A stretch of DNA of 64,000 nucleotides from Rhodamnia argentea (GCF_020921035.1 NC_063151.1:22078934-22142933); one strand, 5' to 3'; shown: positions 47,668 through 59,965, counted from the stretch's first letter. A program made the numbers and translations. Notes: a model not told the origin generated them from the sequence alone.

Positions 47668-50600
47668 ACAATATGCCATTCACATATAAGGAACAAGCAA
47701 ACTATAAAGTGAATTTGAATTAGATTTAGGACGAATTTGACCAAAAAGGCCAAGTCGACATATGAAAACTCACCTCCAACCAAAAGAAAAATCCGCGTAA
47801 GAGATTCAAACTACGGTGACCATCACGTTGAACCAACTTGAGTTCCTTCGCAAGATCTGCCAAAAATGATCATAAACATCAAGGCCGGGAGTATCAAAGT
47901 ATATTCGGCTTTTCAGCTATTGTTTTCTCATTTTGCTTTCTCACACACCATTAACTATAGAGAAATTAAGCAAAAAGAAAAAAGGAGCATACCATTTCAT
48001 TTATGTCAAACGCATTAAAAAATGACCTAAAGTAGTACAAACTACCGAAGACTAAAGTTTTGTGGTAAGAAAACCTAAATGAACCTCCTAAGCAAATATG
48101 CGAGAAAGAAATAAACATGAAGATTTCCAGCCAGCCATTACGTATTATTGAGTTGGTGGTAGAGATAATGGGAAGAAAGTCAAGACTGAATAAGGCGAAC
48201 ACAGCATCTGAATGCAATCACAGATTTGTCTCATCCTCAGTGGCTGTCCGAGTTATTCACAACCTTTCCCAATCCACAAACATTAAAAACAAGCAGTATC
48301 CCCCCGCTTTCAGTGTCTTCCAATTTCCACTGTTCAAGAATAGCCTTGTCCGATTCTTTTGAATCCAACGGCTAATTTTTCCATCTCAGAAGACATCCAT
48401 TGAAAGAGAAAAGAGAGACAACTTGACAGTTCTTATTTACCAGATTACAGCTATAGGACAACATAAGAATAGAAATAGCAAAACAATTAGTCATGCAGGA
48501 AAAATGGTGCTAAATGTCTCGTAAGATTATCTACTATGAATGATGGAATGAGCAGTATCCCACAAGAATTGCTCTTTTGCCTAACAGAAAGGTAATCATG
48601 ATCGAAAAAGGACAAAAAGAAAACAGGTAACATGTGATGTTGATTATAAGATGTTTTGCCGCATAATGCCATCACTTCCCTGAACACTGTTCATGTATGC
48701 GATAGATACAGAACGTATTTTGTCAGCAACCAGTATCTTTCGGATCTTTTGGAGGGAGGAAATACATGGAGAACATCTCAATGAAGAGAGTCATGCTTTT
48801 CTCTCCCTATATGGTTCTGTACTTTGCAATAATGCAAAGATACAATAGACATGAAGTCCCAGATCCTGTCATTATTTTTTCCACGGTTTGATACACCAAC
48901 AGTTCACTTAATTCTATATCTCTTAAAAGGCAGTGCATGGATTTGCGCATCTATGCCGAATTTTTAACTAAAGAAGCATTTGGTCATAGGAAAAAGAACT
49001 AGTATTGAGTAATAGTATCATGATGAAAAAGAGAGACTGATAGGGGAAGAGAGTAGCATATATGATCTTACCCTTGTACAGCTCAAAATATGATTTGCAG
49101 TGTTCCCCCAATGAAGAGGTGAAATCCCGTCCTTGACGCAGACTTTTTTCCACTGTCTTTTGCCTTTTATGTTTTACCCTTCGGTAAAGGTCTTCATGCT
49201 CCTTCACGTCATAGGGCATTTTAAGTACAGCCATAAGTTTCTTCCTGAATACAGTACCGCCGCTTCTTCCGGGATCATCAGCAAAGTGCTTGCTGTCAAT
49301 GGTTATCTTTTTTTTTTATTTTTATGGGGAGCAACAAAAAGATTTCAGCAAATCATTGTTAAGATTTAGGAGCCATAAGAAACTAATCACATAATAGCAG
49401 GGAAAGAGCTTGTACATACCGGATCTTTAGATAGTTTCATAGTCACAAATTCCTCACATTTAGAAATATCCTCCCCAGCAAGCACTTCCACTTCGCACGA
49501 ACTTTCCTCCTCATCCTCCTCATCATCCTCCTCATATCTAATTTGTTTACCATCATCATATCTAAATTCAAGAATGCTACCATCCTCTTTTGCACAATGC
49601 AAAAAGGCTAGGTAGCTTTCATCCCATGTCTCCTCATGCTCGGATGCTTGTCGGACCTCTGGATCCAATACCCTGGCGGACCGTCTAATGGCCTGAGTAG
49701 AACCAAGATTTGTGGGTTGGGCTTCTATATTTCTTTTATCCAAGTTGCAATTTCTTTTGCTTGTTGCAACAGCTTTGGTAGTTTGTTTACCATTATCAGA
49801 TGTAAATGCAAGAATGTTACCATCCTTGTTTAAACCATTGGGAAGGGCTAGGTAGCTGTCACTGCATGTCTCCTCCTCATGCTCAGGTGCTTGTCGAACC
49901 TCTGGACGCAATACCCTAGGGGACTGTCTAATGGCCCGATTAGAACCAAGGTTGGTGGGTCGGGCTCCTATCTTTCTTTTATCCAAGTTGCAATTTCCTT
50001 TGCTCGTTGCAGCAGCTTTGGTAGTTAGATTACCATTACCAGATGTAAATTTAAGAATGTTACCATCATCTTTTGCACCATTCAGAATGGCTAGGAAGCT
50101 CTCATCGCACATCTCCTCCTCATGCTCGGGTGCTTGTGGAACCTCTGGGCGCAATACCCTAGGGGACCGTCTAATTTCCCGATTAGAACCAATATTTGCG
50201 GGTTGGGCTTCTATATTTCTGTTATCCAAGTTGCAATTTCCTTTGCTTGTTGCAGCAGTTGTTGCAGCAGCTTTGGCTTTAGTAGTTTGCAGGCTCTCCT
50301 TCTCCCTTCCAGAAACATTTCTTGGAATTCTTTTTTCCTCATCATTTTCTTTCCTCCTCGGAGTAGCAACTTTGTCCCTTTCTCTTCCCACAGTATTCCT
50401 CAAGCTTCTCACCGTTTCTGCATTATTTTTCAATGGTCGACTCTTCAAATCTTCCAAGGTTAATCCTTCATGTGGCTGGTCTTTAATGTCGTACTTGAGA
50501 AGTATGGTGGTTCCAGCATTTACTTGTACCACAAGCTCGTATGACATCCCGGTTACTCTTAGACTTTCCAAGAAAATTTTATACTGTGGATCCACTAAAT

Positions 50601-50865
50601 CATCGCTACCACTGCTGCCGCCACATCTATAAGCTTCCAAAGGCACAAAACCATAATCGTTGTGAGAACTTCTCAAGAAATTCACATAATCGTCGTCTTC
50701 ATCTTCGACGAAGTTGACCCTATCAGTTCTTCGAGGAGCGCTCTCGGGAGCACCATTCTGGAGAGAAGTATGCATTACAATGGGGTCACGCAAGCACCTT
50801 CTCTTCCGTCGCCTTTCCAGCCGCGTTTCTCTATCAGTATCAACCTCCATGCACGTCAAACCCAT
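46980..50865 (-). CDS. Conserved plant protein of unknown function with three internal tandem repeats
   Basis: Four exons on the minus strand: 50865-49420, 49288-49072, 47856-47774, 47066-46980; 610 residues. The first ATG in the frame (MGLTCMEVD) was used. The N-terminus is basic (RLERRRKRRCLRDP); residues about 50-135 contain conserved segments (DYVNFLRS, YELVVQVN, TTILLKYD). Residues about 194-441 are three copies of an 80-87-residue unit with LRPEV-QAPEHEEE and ESYLA-L cores; an acidic run follows (EEDDEEDEEESS). The C-terminus carries FRKKLMAVLKMPYD, KSYFELY, NLLRGFFFWLE and GAFKPWLDPTC. By position and remembered sequence it resembles Arabidopsis At1g21560, of unknown function. The exon 2 acceptor (gcaag|CAC) was chosen because it alone keeps the frame. 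Confidence 0.82.
47612..47663. repeat. Compound (CT)n(CA)n microsatellite
   Basis: About 11 CT units followed by about 14 CA units, in intron 3 of the minus-strand gene. Confidence 0.95.
49543..50286 (-). repeat. Three tandem coding repeats (about 81 codons each)
   Basis: Units at 50286-50026, 50025-49783 and 49782-49543. Each starts ACT ACT/ACG AAA GC- (TTKA) and contains NCNLD, RVL-PEV, a glutamate-rich stretch and a DG-IL-F block. They lie in frame inside exon 1, so the protein gains about 80 residues per copy. Confidence 0.9.
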
Positions 50866-51745
50866 TTTAACTATCAAACCACAGCCCCAGAATTTTTCAC
50901 TTTACCAATATATGAAGAATCTCCTTACAGAGGCACTCCCTTCCGTGAAGCCCATAAGAAACCCTGTTTGCGAGATGCCAATGAAGGAAAGAGAACTACA
51001 TAAAAGTGCACTGGGACGTGCTTATATATGCCCATAAGACCAAACAAGACTAGATTCTAAATAATTAGGGATACGTTGGGCAAAAACACGAGAAATTTGT
51101 CAAACCAAAACACTAAAAGTACAGCATTACAGAGATTTCAACAATGCGGCACAAGAAATTTCTTCCATTTAATCAGTCCGTTGAGTCCAAAATCAGAACT
51201 TGCGCAGAGCATCAACTAAACTTATGGAAAATCATGCTCCGAGCTGCTAGTCGCCATGGAAAATAGAATCGAACAAACCAAATTTACTAAGAACTTCAAG
51301 CACGAGAAAACAGAGAACAACCCATCAGAAATTTCCAAGAACTCGTGTGCTTTTTTGGTGGGTTTTTAATAGGATAACAAAAAAGGAAGACGAACCAAAG
51401 AGCCCTTCCTCCCCTGGCCGAAGCTGGACGATTCCTTTTCTCCGAATACGAGGCGTCTCGCGGCACGCAAGAAGAACAGACGAAGGCAAACACTGTCCTG
51501 TATAGAATTGAAGGCTTCAGGCGATGTCCCCCCAGTTTGACGCGAGGACGAGTCGGACACGACAGCCAAGGTTCAGTGACGACCGACGAAGAGACGGCGA
51601 TTTAGCAAATCTCGGGGCATATAGAGAGAGAGAGTCGGAGAGCGAGCGAGAGAGTCGAAAAGAATAAGGAAAGCAACAAAACGACCGCCCTGTTTGCCGT
51701 TTCGGCTTCGTCATCAGTGTCGGCGTGGAAATTAGCCCCATAAAT
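50866..51745 (-). promoter_or_regulatory. Leader and promoter of the repeat-containing gene
   Basis: Upstream of the start codon on the minus strand, a CT-rich leader-like segment lies at about 51620-51655 and a TATA-like taatttat at about 51738-51748. A leader intron is possible, but its ends were not fixed. Open frames here (51296-51741) look incidental. Confidence 0.35.
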
Positions 51746-53082
51746 TAAAACAAAGAAAAATTCTCAAATCAATGATTATTAGCATAACTATTAAAATTAT
51801 CACTTTGGTAATTGACCAGCTTTCTATTTGACTTCTTTCATAGCGGCAAATAATGTTTGTTGTTTTTTGTGGTTGAGATCGGGCACACATCTTAATGATC
51901 GATATATGCTTTGTCGATATAGGAAGATACTCAATAGGGATATTAGCGCAAATCTTTGTATCTAGACAATGCACATCCTCGACAATCTAGATTAGAAGCA
52001 AATGCGACCCCCTCCTCCAGTCAATTATAGGTGCTTAATGAAGATGATGAATACACTTAAAGTTAGTGATGCGCAAAAGAAAGGAAAATCGTCGAGAAAC
52101 AAATTGAATCAATTGGTTTTGGGCGGTTCTCATTGAGACCCGTCTAATTCCCAATTTCAATGGTGACCACCAGCTCGATTACTGGTTCTAGATGAGGAAC
52201 TGTCTACCCCGACCGGATCAATATATATATATATTTCCTTTTAGTAAAAGAAAGAAACCCTACTTTTTAATCATCATTCCTTTCCCGACTTGTCACCTCA
52301 ATCTTCCACCGCCTCACACATGACGACACTCTCTCTGAAAATAGTAAGAAACCCTAGCCCTCTCAACTTCTCCTCATCTTGCTCTCATCTCGGTCATCTC
52401 GCCTTACCGTAAGTCGGATTGTCGAGTCTCTGCCTTACCGTTTGGTGAGTTTGCAATTTTCAAGCTCTCTGTTCTTGTTCGAGCTATCTACTTGAACTGT
52501 TTAGTGTTGTTCAATCAATGAGAGTATTGCTGTATTTTTCATTGTTGGTCCTTGCTTTGGTCGATTGATTTGTTGCTTCTTGATTTAAGGTTAGCCCTTG
52601 TTGCAGTGGTTATATTGCTCATATTTCAAAAATTACTAAATCATAGTTTTTATGAATAGACCGATTCCATGAACCCATGCGAGGATCGAACCACCTTTCC
52701 TAAATGGGTCTATGGAACCCATGGTGGATTGACGGTGCGCTATAGAGGTAGTCCTAACGTGAGTCGCACCATTCTACCCTTCCGCGGTGCATCCAGTGCT
52801 GACTTCTACCTATCGCTACCCGGCTGAAATAAAGAATTCAAAAGGCAGCAACCACCCAAAGATGATCGTTGTTCCTAAGCGACCACCGTGTGAGGGTGGT
52901 TGGGGACGACGATGCTCCATCGAGTTTTATCAAAATGCAGCATTTGGTTTTCGAGATTGCAACTAGGATTCTCTACTCTAGCTAGCTTTCCTTCGAGAGG
53001 AAAACAGAGAAACGGTGAGTCGTCTCCTCCAAGCATTGATGGAGGACAATCTTTTCTGTCGCGATCGATTACGATAAAAGGG
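51746..53082. other. Intergenic region before the CML duplication
   Basis: AT-rich to about 52660. Then come less AT-rich sequences (52680-52850, 52890-53080) with no recognised gene or repeat family. The 69-codon open frame at 52900-53109 ends past the duplication boundary and matches nothing I know. Confidence 0.35.
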
Positions 53083-54778
53083 TTTGAAGGGTGCGATAAG
53101 CGTCGATGACTCCCATGATGTCATTTTAATGGAGCTCATCGCCGCCGCCTTCTTACTAAGTCAGCGATAGTAGATCGGGGTAATGTTACGTCATGGCATG
53201 GCAATGTCGGGAAAGAAATCCATCTGGTTAAATCTAACTTACGTTGCAAACTACTGAGGCTTCTTGAGGTCGAGGAGCAACTGAGGGGGATTAGGACCTA
53301 TAATCAAGGGGAGCCAAATCATTTGTTAGCACGTTCTTCGCTATTAGACCAATCGTCATTACATTTGCGGTTAGTGAACATGCGAAACTTAATTATCGGA
53401 TCTTCTATGTTGCTGAGTATTGAACATGAAATCAAACGTTGTTCGATAATAGATGTAAACACCATTATATTCTATTAGTTTCGTTCCATATATGGGATAG
53501 GAAACATTATTTGAAGGTTTTGACAGATAATTTGTAAGATTTTAAACTCCATTGAGAATTTTAACACTTAACTAAGTCCTCTTTTATTTATCGTACGAAG
53601 TGACGTTTGCCTTTAAAACGCAATTAAGTTATGTGGAGTTAGAAGATATCAAACGCACATATTAAGTGCTAAAAAGTTACAAAAAAAAAACTTATTTTTC
53701 AACACTTAAAGTAATTATTGAACGAGCACTTTTTCATTAAGTAGAAAAAGTAATTGATGACCACTAAAATTTTGCCTACTGTATTGATAAAACCTTCCAA
53801 TCATAATCACTATCAAACAACCTTTTATTTCTATTGTCGAAACTTAAAATTGTTAGAAATTAAAATTAGGTGCTTAAATTTTCATCGCTTATGTTTAGTT
53901 TTATGAAACCATCCTTAAGTGATGTGAAGAATTCTTATTGGACATTTAAAGACATCGATAATTGAATTCCTTGGCCCTATTTAAGTGACATCACTTAAGG
54001 CATGTCTGATAACTCAATTAATGCGGAAAATTTGAAAGTTCATCCATTTAATGAGACTAAGCTGGTTTAATTAATATAAATAATATCAACTTAACAAATT
54101 CAATTGACTCAAAAATCACTTGATAGGATAAGGAAGGAAGGAGCTACTTAGGGATCGTTTGATAAAACAGAAAAACAAGTGCTAAAATGTAAATACTGGA
54201 TATTAAAAAGTATTAGTTTCTTTATGAAAAGTGCACTGGAAGTTTTTCACCTTATATGCGCCTTAAAATCTAAGTTCTAAATTTTTCGATTGGCTCAATT
54301 AAGTACTAAATATTTTTTAAAAACGAAAAATCGAGTCCTTTCGATGAAGAGTAGCTTAATGGCCTAGGTGTAACTTAGAAGTTGCGACCCCTTTAAATTA
54401 CAGTTTTCAACATAAATTTTGTGCCTTAATTGTATTTTTCAATAAATGTTTAGGTTTCAATTGAACCACTTAAAGTTTTAAAATTTGATTGCATTTTTCA
54501 ATAAAACTTTAGAATTCAATAGGATCAATTAAAAGGGTTGGGACCTCTTACAGTCGATACATAAGGCTTAAGACTTGCGGAGCAATTTTCTTCATAATGT
54601 ATTTTTTTTGGTCGAATCTTCACAGAGTTGAATAATATGAAAACTGTGGGGCTTAAGACAAAGTATTGTTAACTTATATCAATCCACGAACGAAAAACAT
54701 GAAAAATCATAATCATCATTTCACAAAACTCTAGTAGATATTCTTTCATACACATGGAGAGAGATCAGAATTAGGCCA

Positions 54779-55319
54779 CCAAAAAAATCATATACTTATT
54801 GCAATTATGTCAATTCAATCCCGAACCTTTTGTATTTGTGCCAATTCACTTCAACTGGCCAATTTTAGTGGAAAATCAATGACATGACACTACCGGTGCT
54901 GACTTGGATAATTTTTAATGACATATTGATATTTTTTGAATTATTTATTGATTGATTTATTTCCTTTCATTTTTCATTTTTTTTCTACCCTTCCTTCTTC
55001 CTCTAGCCGGTTGTCGGCTTAACGATTGTCTAGAGGCAAAGACCGATGAAGTCAACCTCTAGAGGAGCTTGCCCCCGCTAGCCACCGGCGAGGGCAAGCC
55101 TTGCCTAGCCATGGCGAGGTCGACCTTGTCAGCCCTTGCCTCCGGGCGGTAGCTGAACCTCGGCGATCGACTGGAAGAAGAAGGAAGGGAAGAAAAAAAA
55201 ATAAGAAAGAGAGAAAAAATAATAAAAAATATCAAAATTTGATAAAAATAGAATTAATTGGAAAAAAAAAGGTTTAGGATTGAATTACAATCACAATAGG
55301 TTTACGACTTTTTTTGTAA
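54779..55319. mobile_element. Complete MITE-like element, 'GC-core' family
   Basis: The left end (caaaaaaatcatatacttat) and the right end read on the minus strand (caaaaaaagtcgtaaaccta) match over about 50 bases, both continuing into 'caattcaatcc-aacctttt'. The body has the ttgg-gacgtgg-like segment and a GC-rich core (about 55008-55170: ccaccggcgagggcaagcct) flanked by A/T-rich tracts. Non-coding. Confidence 0.7.
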
Positions 55320-55344
55320 TTATTTTGATTTAGGATACACATGA

Positions 55345-56195
55345 TGTTAGGAGTACGCAGCAGAAGTCCGATACCTTCACCCGAGTGGATATCGCCAAGA
55401 GGAAACTCAAGTCCGAGTCCGTTAATATATTCAGTTAGACATACATTCACTCAAAAGCTTAAGCCAATAAGTTATACACCTACTTGGATATATTAATTGC
55501 TCAACACCATACCAATTCTCCTATGTTTCCCCCTTACGTGTGAGCTCCAGTATTATGATATATTAAGCGCTCAACATTACACTAATTCTTCAATGTCTTC
55601 CCCTCACGTATGAGCTCCATTATTAGGTCACTAGATTCCTTCCTTGAGATATCATCAAATACTAATACATATTGGGAGTGGACCACCAATTAACCATCGA
55701 CTCTAATACTATTTGTTGGGAGTGTACGGCGGAAGTTCGATACCTTCATTCGGGGAGATCTCCAAGAGGAAGCCCAAGTCCGAGCCCGTCAGAATATCCA
55801 ATTAGACTAACTTTCACTTGAAACTTGAGTGAATGAGTTATGGGCTAATTTGGATATATTAACTACTCAATACTACACCAATTCTCCGATGTCTCCCCCT
55901 CACGTGTGAGCTCCACTTGTTAGGTTACCGATTCACTCTTTGAGATATCCATCAAACACCAATACATATTGAGAGTGGGCTACCAATCAACCATCGGTTT
56001 TGATATCATTTGTTGGAAGTGCGCAGCAAAAGTTCGATACGTTCATTCAGGAGATCTTCAACATGGAGCCCAAGTTCGAGCTTGTCAGAACATGCAATTA
56101 GATTCACATTCACTCAGAAACTTAAGCTAATGAATTACAGACCAATTTGGATATATTAACTGTTCAACACCACACCAATTCTCCAATGTAAGACT
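55345..56195. repeat. Array of about three long direct repeats
   Basis: Units start at about 55345, 55713 and 56012 with gttgggagtgtacggcggaa-like words. They share cgataccttcattc, aagcccaagtccgagc, ttggatatattaactactca and ccccctcacgtgtgagctcc. Spacing is about 368 and 299 bases and the third is incomplete. They may be tandem remains of a long terminal repeat; absent from unit B. Confidence 0.7.
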
Positions 56196-56891
56196 TTTCT
56201 AACACAATTCGCACGTGTATCGTAACACATAATGTGAGGGGTAAATTAGTTAAGGTGCAAAAAACTAAATGAAAACCTTTAATATATAGCGAGATTCAGT
56301 GTGAATTTAATCGCTCCTTCACATAGATTACTATGCTCAACACATTCTCCAAGTATCGGCCATGGTCAGAGATTATTGCTTGGGGATGTTGCAGTCTCAA
56401 ATGGGCTGAAATCTCAACTCAATCAATACACACCCCACAACAAAACAAATCTGCCGAGAGCGACGTGTGTGTCATCTTCTCACGTCTCAAAGAAGCGAGG
56501 CATGTGTACAAAACAAACAATACATAGAGATTCCCAATATTCCCCAACCACATTTGTCCATAGCAGGGCCCAAAGACCATTCATCCCTCACTACATAATT
56601 TGATTCCTGTTTTGTCCTAAGGAACATGTTAATCAACATTGCAATCTATTGAACGAACCCAGCAAAGACGCGAGCGAGACCCGTGAAACCCATCAAAACT
56701 ACAAGAAGGAGCACGACAGAATTTACTGGGATTAGTTCTAGACTTTAGACCCGTGGCTTGGATCACGTTTCTCAGCGTCAAACGCGGGGCGAAGAAGGAC
56801 GAATCTTCTTTCCAAGGAAGAAAAATGGTGTGATTAATCAAAGTGATGCTAGGCACGTACGTAAAGATCCGGACATCATAAGTTCGATGCA

Positions 56892-56902
56892 TTATATAAA
56901 TA
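56892..56902 (+). promoter_or_regulatory. TATA box of CML-A
   Basis: A tatataaatag run about 125-135 bases before the CML-A start codon. Confidence 0.65.
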
Positions 56903-57026
56903 GTGGAAGCTCCACCAAGCAGTCTATGAATTAGAATTATCTTCCTCTCACCGGCGCCGTTAGCATTTGCACATATTTCCTCAATAGTTTCCCCAATCCA
57001 CACCTACATATCCAACATTGCATATC

Positions 57027-57509
57027 ATGTCTCGCCTCGGAACTGGAGACTTGCGTCGGATTTTCAAGAACCTCGACAAGAACGGCGATGCCCAGGTGAG
57101 CCTCAAGGAGCTCAAACGGTTGCTCGAGAAAATCGGTGTCCATCAAAATGTGGACGAGCTCAAATTGTCTATAGGAATACCGAGCCTCGACTTTGACGAG
57201 TTATTGTACTTTTACGAGTCTATATCTTCGGAACGAACCATGGGGAGCGGTAGCTTAGAATTGCCGGAGGGCAATGAAGGAGACGGCGATCAAGAGACCG
57301 ACCTTGCCGAGGCGTTCAAAGTGTTTGATTTGAACGATGATGGCTTCATTTCCTGCGAGGAGCTCCAAAACGTCCTTTCGAGACTAGGGTTATGGGACGA
57401 GAGAAGCGGGATAGATTGCAACAACATGATTTGCGCATACGATACTAATAGCGGCGGGAGGCTCGATTTCGAAGAATTCAAGAGGATGATGTTGATTACA
57501 ATTCCTTGA
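57027..57509 (+). CDS. Calmodulin-like EF-hand protein, CML44-like, tandem copy A
   Basis: Intronless, 160 residues, starting MSRLGTGDLRRIFKNLDKNG. EF-hand loop 1 (17-28) is DKNGDAQVSLKE, with Ala at position 6 instead of Gly. The second site is degenerate (LDFDELLYFY). After an acidic linker (NEGDGDQETD), loop 3 (101-112) is DLNDDGFISCEE and canonical. Loop 4 (139-150) is DTNSGGRLDFEE, with Gly at position 5, a calcium-ligand position. The family are calcium sensors resembling Arabidopsis CML44/CML43. The open frame extends 9 bases upstream only by way of a TTG; the ATG at 57027 is the start. TATA box at 56892. Confidence 0.93.
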   Translation: MSRLGTGDLRRIFKNLDKNGDAQVSLKELKRLLEKIGVHQNVDELKLSIGIPSLDFDELLYFYESISSERTMGSGSLELPEGNEGDGDQETDLAEAFKVFDLNDDGFISCEELQNVLSRLGLWDERSGIDCNNMICAYDTNSGGRLDFEEFKRMMLITIP

Positions 57510-57929
57510 TGACATATCCAAGAACATGATACGTCTTGAGTCGGATTTGCTTTAATACATCTTAATGGTTCTATATACATTCATAGATCCATTCTTTATG
57601 TAGGTTCTACCATTAGTCTCTCTTGCTAATTTTGCTCTCAGTTGTGTTAATTTTTCTAGCCAGCGTTTTGGCAATCTTTATATTCCTTTTGTCAATACTA
57701 TTTCTAGTTTGAAGAGTGTGATAATTGTTGACAACTCCCGTGATGCCATTTTGAGCTAGCTCATCACCACCACCTTATTACAGTGTCAGGTATAGTAGAT
57801 CGGGATAATAATGTTACATAATGGCAATGCCGAATATATGCTGCAAATTATCAAGGCTTCTTGAGGTCCAGGAGCAACTGAGGGGGACTAGAACCTATAA
57901 TCAAGTGGACCAAATTATTTGGTAGTACG

Positions 57930-58468
57930 CTCATGGTTTAGTTCTAGTCAATTTTTTAAGAAAACCGAATCGAACCGAACTGAACTATTACGGTGTAAGC
58001 TTGACCCGAACAGAATTTTGTCATGAATTGAATATGAATTGCACTAAAAATCCAATTCGGATCGATTTTTGACTTTTCTTTTTGTGATTTTTATTTTTTG
58101 CTTTTTTATTTTCTTTTTCCCTTTTTTGGTTCAAAGTTGACAGAGCCGCGGGCCACTAGTTAAGGGCCATGAAGCCCTCGCTAGCGTCAGCAATGGGCTG
58201 GTGGCCCTGCCATCCTTTTGCACAAAAAAAGACAAAAATAAAGAAAAGAAAGTAAAAGGAAAAATAATAATATAAAAAATAATTATTTTGAAGATTTTCA
58301 ATGCCATTTAGTTAACCGAACCGAAACAACCGAACTAAAAAAAAAAGGATGGTTATTTTTCAATCACCTGAATCGAAGATCGAACCGAATCGAAATGCAT
58401 AAAATTTTCAATTAGACCCAATTTGATTAGCGGTTCGATTCGATTCTCCAGTTCGATTTTAACACCCA
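57930..58468. mobile_element. Inserted non-coding element with 'aaccgaa' ends in unit B
   Basis: Unit A shows the empty site (ttagcacgttcttcg, about 53326-53340). In unit B the same point is split by about 539 bases flanked by tacg on both sides (57926-57929, 58469-58472). Near the left end are 'gaaaaccgaatcgaaccgaac' words, and near the right 'ggttcgattcgattctccag', forming imperfect inverted termini. The centre has a short GC-rich patch. Confidence 0.7.
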
Positions 58469-58740
58469 TACGTTCTGCACCACTAGACCAACCATGTTAC
58501 TTTTGTTGTTAGTGAACGTGCGAAACTTCTGACCAAATAAATGCGAAACTTAATTACCACAGTGCAAACGTTCTCAAGTATCGAACATAAAACAAAATGT
58601 TGTTTGATAATAGATATAAACAGGATAACAAATTTTATTAGTTGCTTTCCATATATGGACAGTAAGCATTATTGGAAGGTTTTGACAAAATAATTTGCAA
58701 AATTTTAATCTCCATTAAGAATTTTGACACTTAACTAATC

Positions 58741-59170
58741 CGCCGTTTGTTTCGCGAAAAATGAGGTGTTTTTGGTAAATATTTTCCAAAAAGTCATATT
58801 TCGGGAAAATAACAATATTTTCTTGTATTCTGCTGAAATCTAAAAATGAACTGATCCGTATGGAAAATTGAATTTGATTTTCCTTCACGCACTCCTTTTA
58901 ATAAATGTTATTATTTCTTTTTTTTATTTTTTTCTCTTTTCTTTCTTTTTTTCTTGAGCTCGAGCATCACCTTGCCAAATCTAGCGAGAATTGGCCTCGC
59001 TTGATTGCGGCCCATCGCCGGCCGTGGCCGGTGACCGACTGAAGAAGAAGGGGAAAAAAAGAAAAAAAAAATACAAAGGGGAAAAATAAAAAATAATAAT
59101 TTCGAATTTAAAAATGAAATAAGAAATGAAACAAAAATTAGAAAATGATTAAAAAGAAAGCAAATCATTG
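58741..59170. mobile_element. Second insertion in unit B, non-coding
   Basis: Homology with unit A stops at 58740 (cacttaactaa). The following 430 bases contain 'cgtttgtttcgcgaaaaatg', a GC-rich core (about 58960-59045) between A/T-rich tracts, and no coding frame of note. Probably a nonautonomous element; ends were not resolved. Confidence 0.4.
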
Positions 59171-59965
59171 TAAGGCATGATGTTAGGAAAATCAAGAAGC
59201 GCAAGGAGGAGTTGAGCAAAGAATTTTCCATGAAGAACCTTGTACAGACAAAATAGATACTTGGGATGAGGATATCGCATGATAGAGCTTGTGGAAAGCT
59301 ATGGTTATCCCAAGAGATATATGTAAAAAAATCTGTGTAAAGATTCAACATGATCAACGCTAGTGCAGTCAACTCACCTTTAGCCAATCATTTTCAACTT
59401 AGCACAAGGTACTGTCCCTCAAGTAAAAGGGAGAAGGAAGAGATGCTGAAGATTTCTTATGCCTCTGCCATCGGAAGTCTCATGTATTCGATGGTGTGCA
59501 CACGATCGGATATTGGGTATGGTGTTGGAATTATTAGTCGGTACATGTCAAATCTTGACAAATAATATTGGGAGGCTGTCAAGTGGATACTTAGGTATCT
59601 TAAAGGTACATCTAGTTTGTGTTTGCCTTTTAGCGAGGGAAAATCGATACTTGAGGTGTTTACCGATGCAGACATGGTGAGAGATGTAGACTCCAAGTGG
59701 TCTACGTTTGGTTATTTGATAACTTTTGCAAGTGAAACTTTCTCTTGGCAATCAAGATGGCAAAAGTGTGTTGGATTGTCCACAATGGAGGCTGAGTATA
59801 TAGCTGCCACCCAAGCTAATAAAGAGATATTGTGGATGAAGAGATTTCTACAAGAGTTGGGGAACAAGCAAGATGAATATGTTGTGCATTAAGATAGCCA
59901 AACCGCTATTCATCTCAATAAAAATTTCACATTTCACTCGAGAACGAAGCATATTGATATTAGGT
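59171..59965 (+). pseudogene. Degenerate Ty1-copia reverse transcriptase / RNase H
   Basis: Frame-broken remains of a copia polyprotein. RT C-terminal words (ELSKEFSMKNL, ILGMRIS, GKLWLSQEIYV) run from about 59190 to 59335. Then come YASAIGSLMYSMVCTRSDIG and GIISRYMSN (59450-59560), and RNase H words (EVFTDADMVRDVDSKWSTFG, STMEAEYIAATQANKEILWM) to 59892. Stops interrupt it (about 59563, 59890), and gag, protease, integrase and the 5' LTR are absent. It is a non-functional fragment. Confidence 0.85.

Larger units (their letters stand above)
53083..57707. repeat. Tandem segmental duplication, unit A
   Basis: Segments 53083-53600, 54207-54450 and 56220-56815, and the CML gene with its 3' flank to 57707, match unit B (57708-63277) in the same order. 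Both units start at a tttgaag word (53083, 57708), and tttgaa recurs at the end of unit B (63278). Unit A carries its own additions: a MITE (54779-55319) and tandem repeats (55345-56195). Confidence 0.85.

Noticed and set aside
49931-50632. 233-codon plus-strand frame
   Set aside because: Antisense of the three-repeat exon; its regularity comes from the repeats on the minus strand.
55345-56195. Possible CRISPR-like array of repeats
   Set aside because: Units are about 300-370 bases with no short repeat/unique spacer pattern, and this is plant nuclear DNA.
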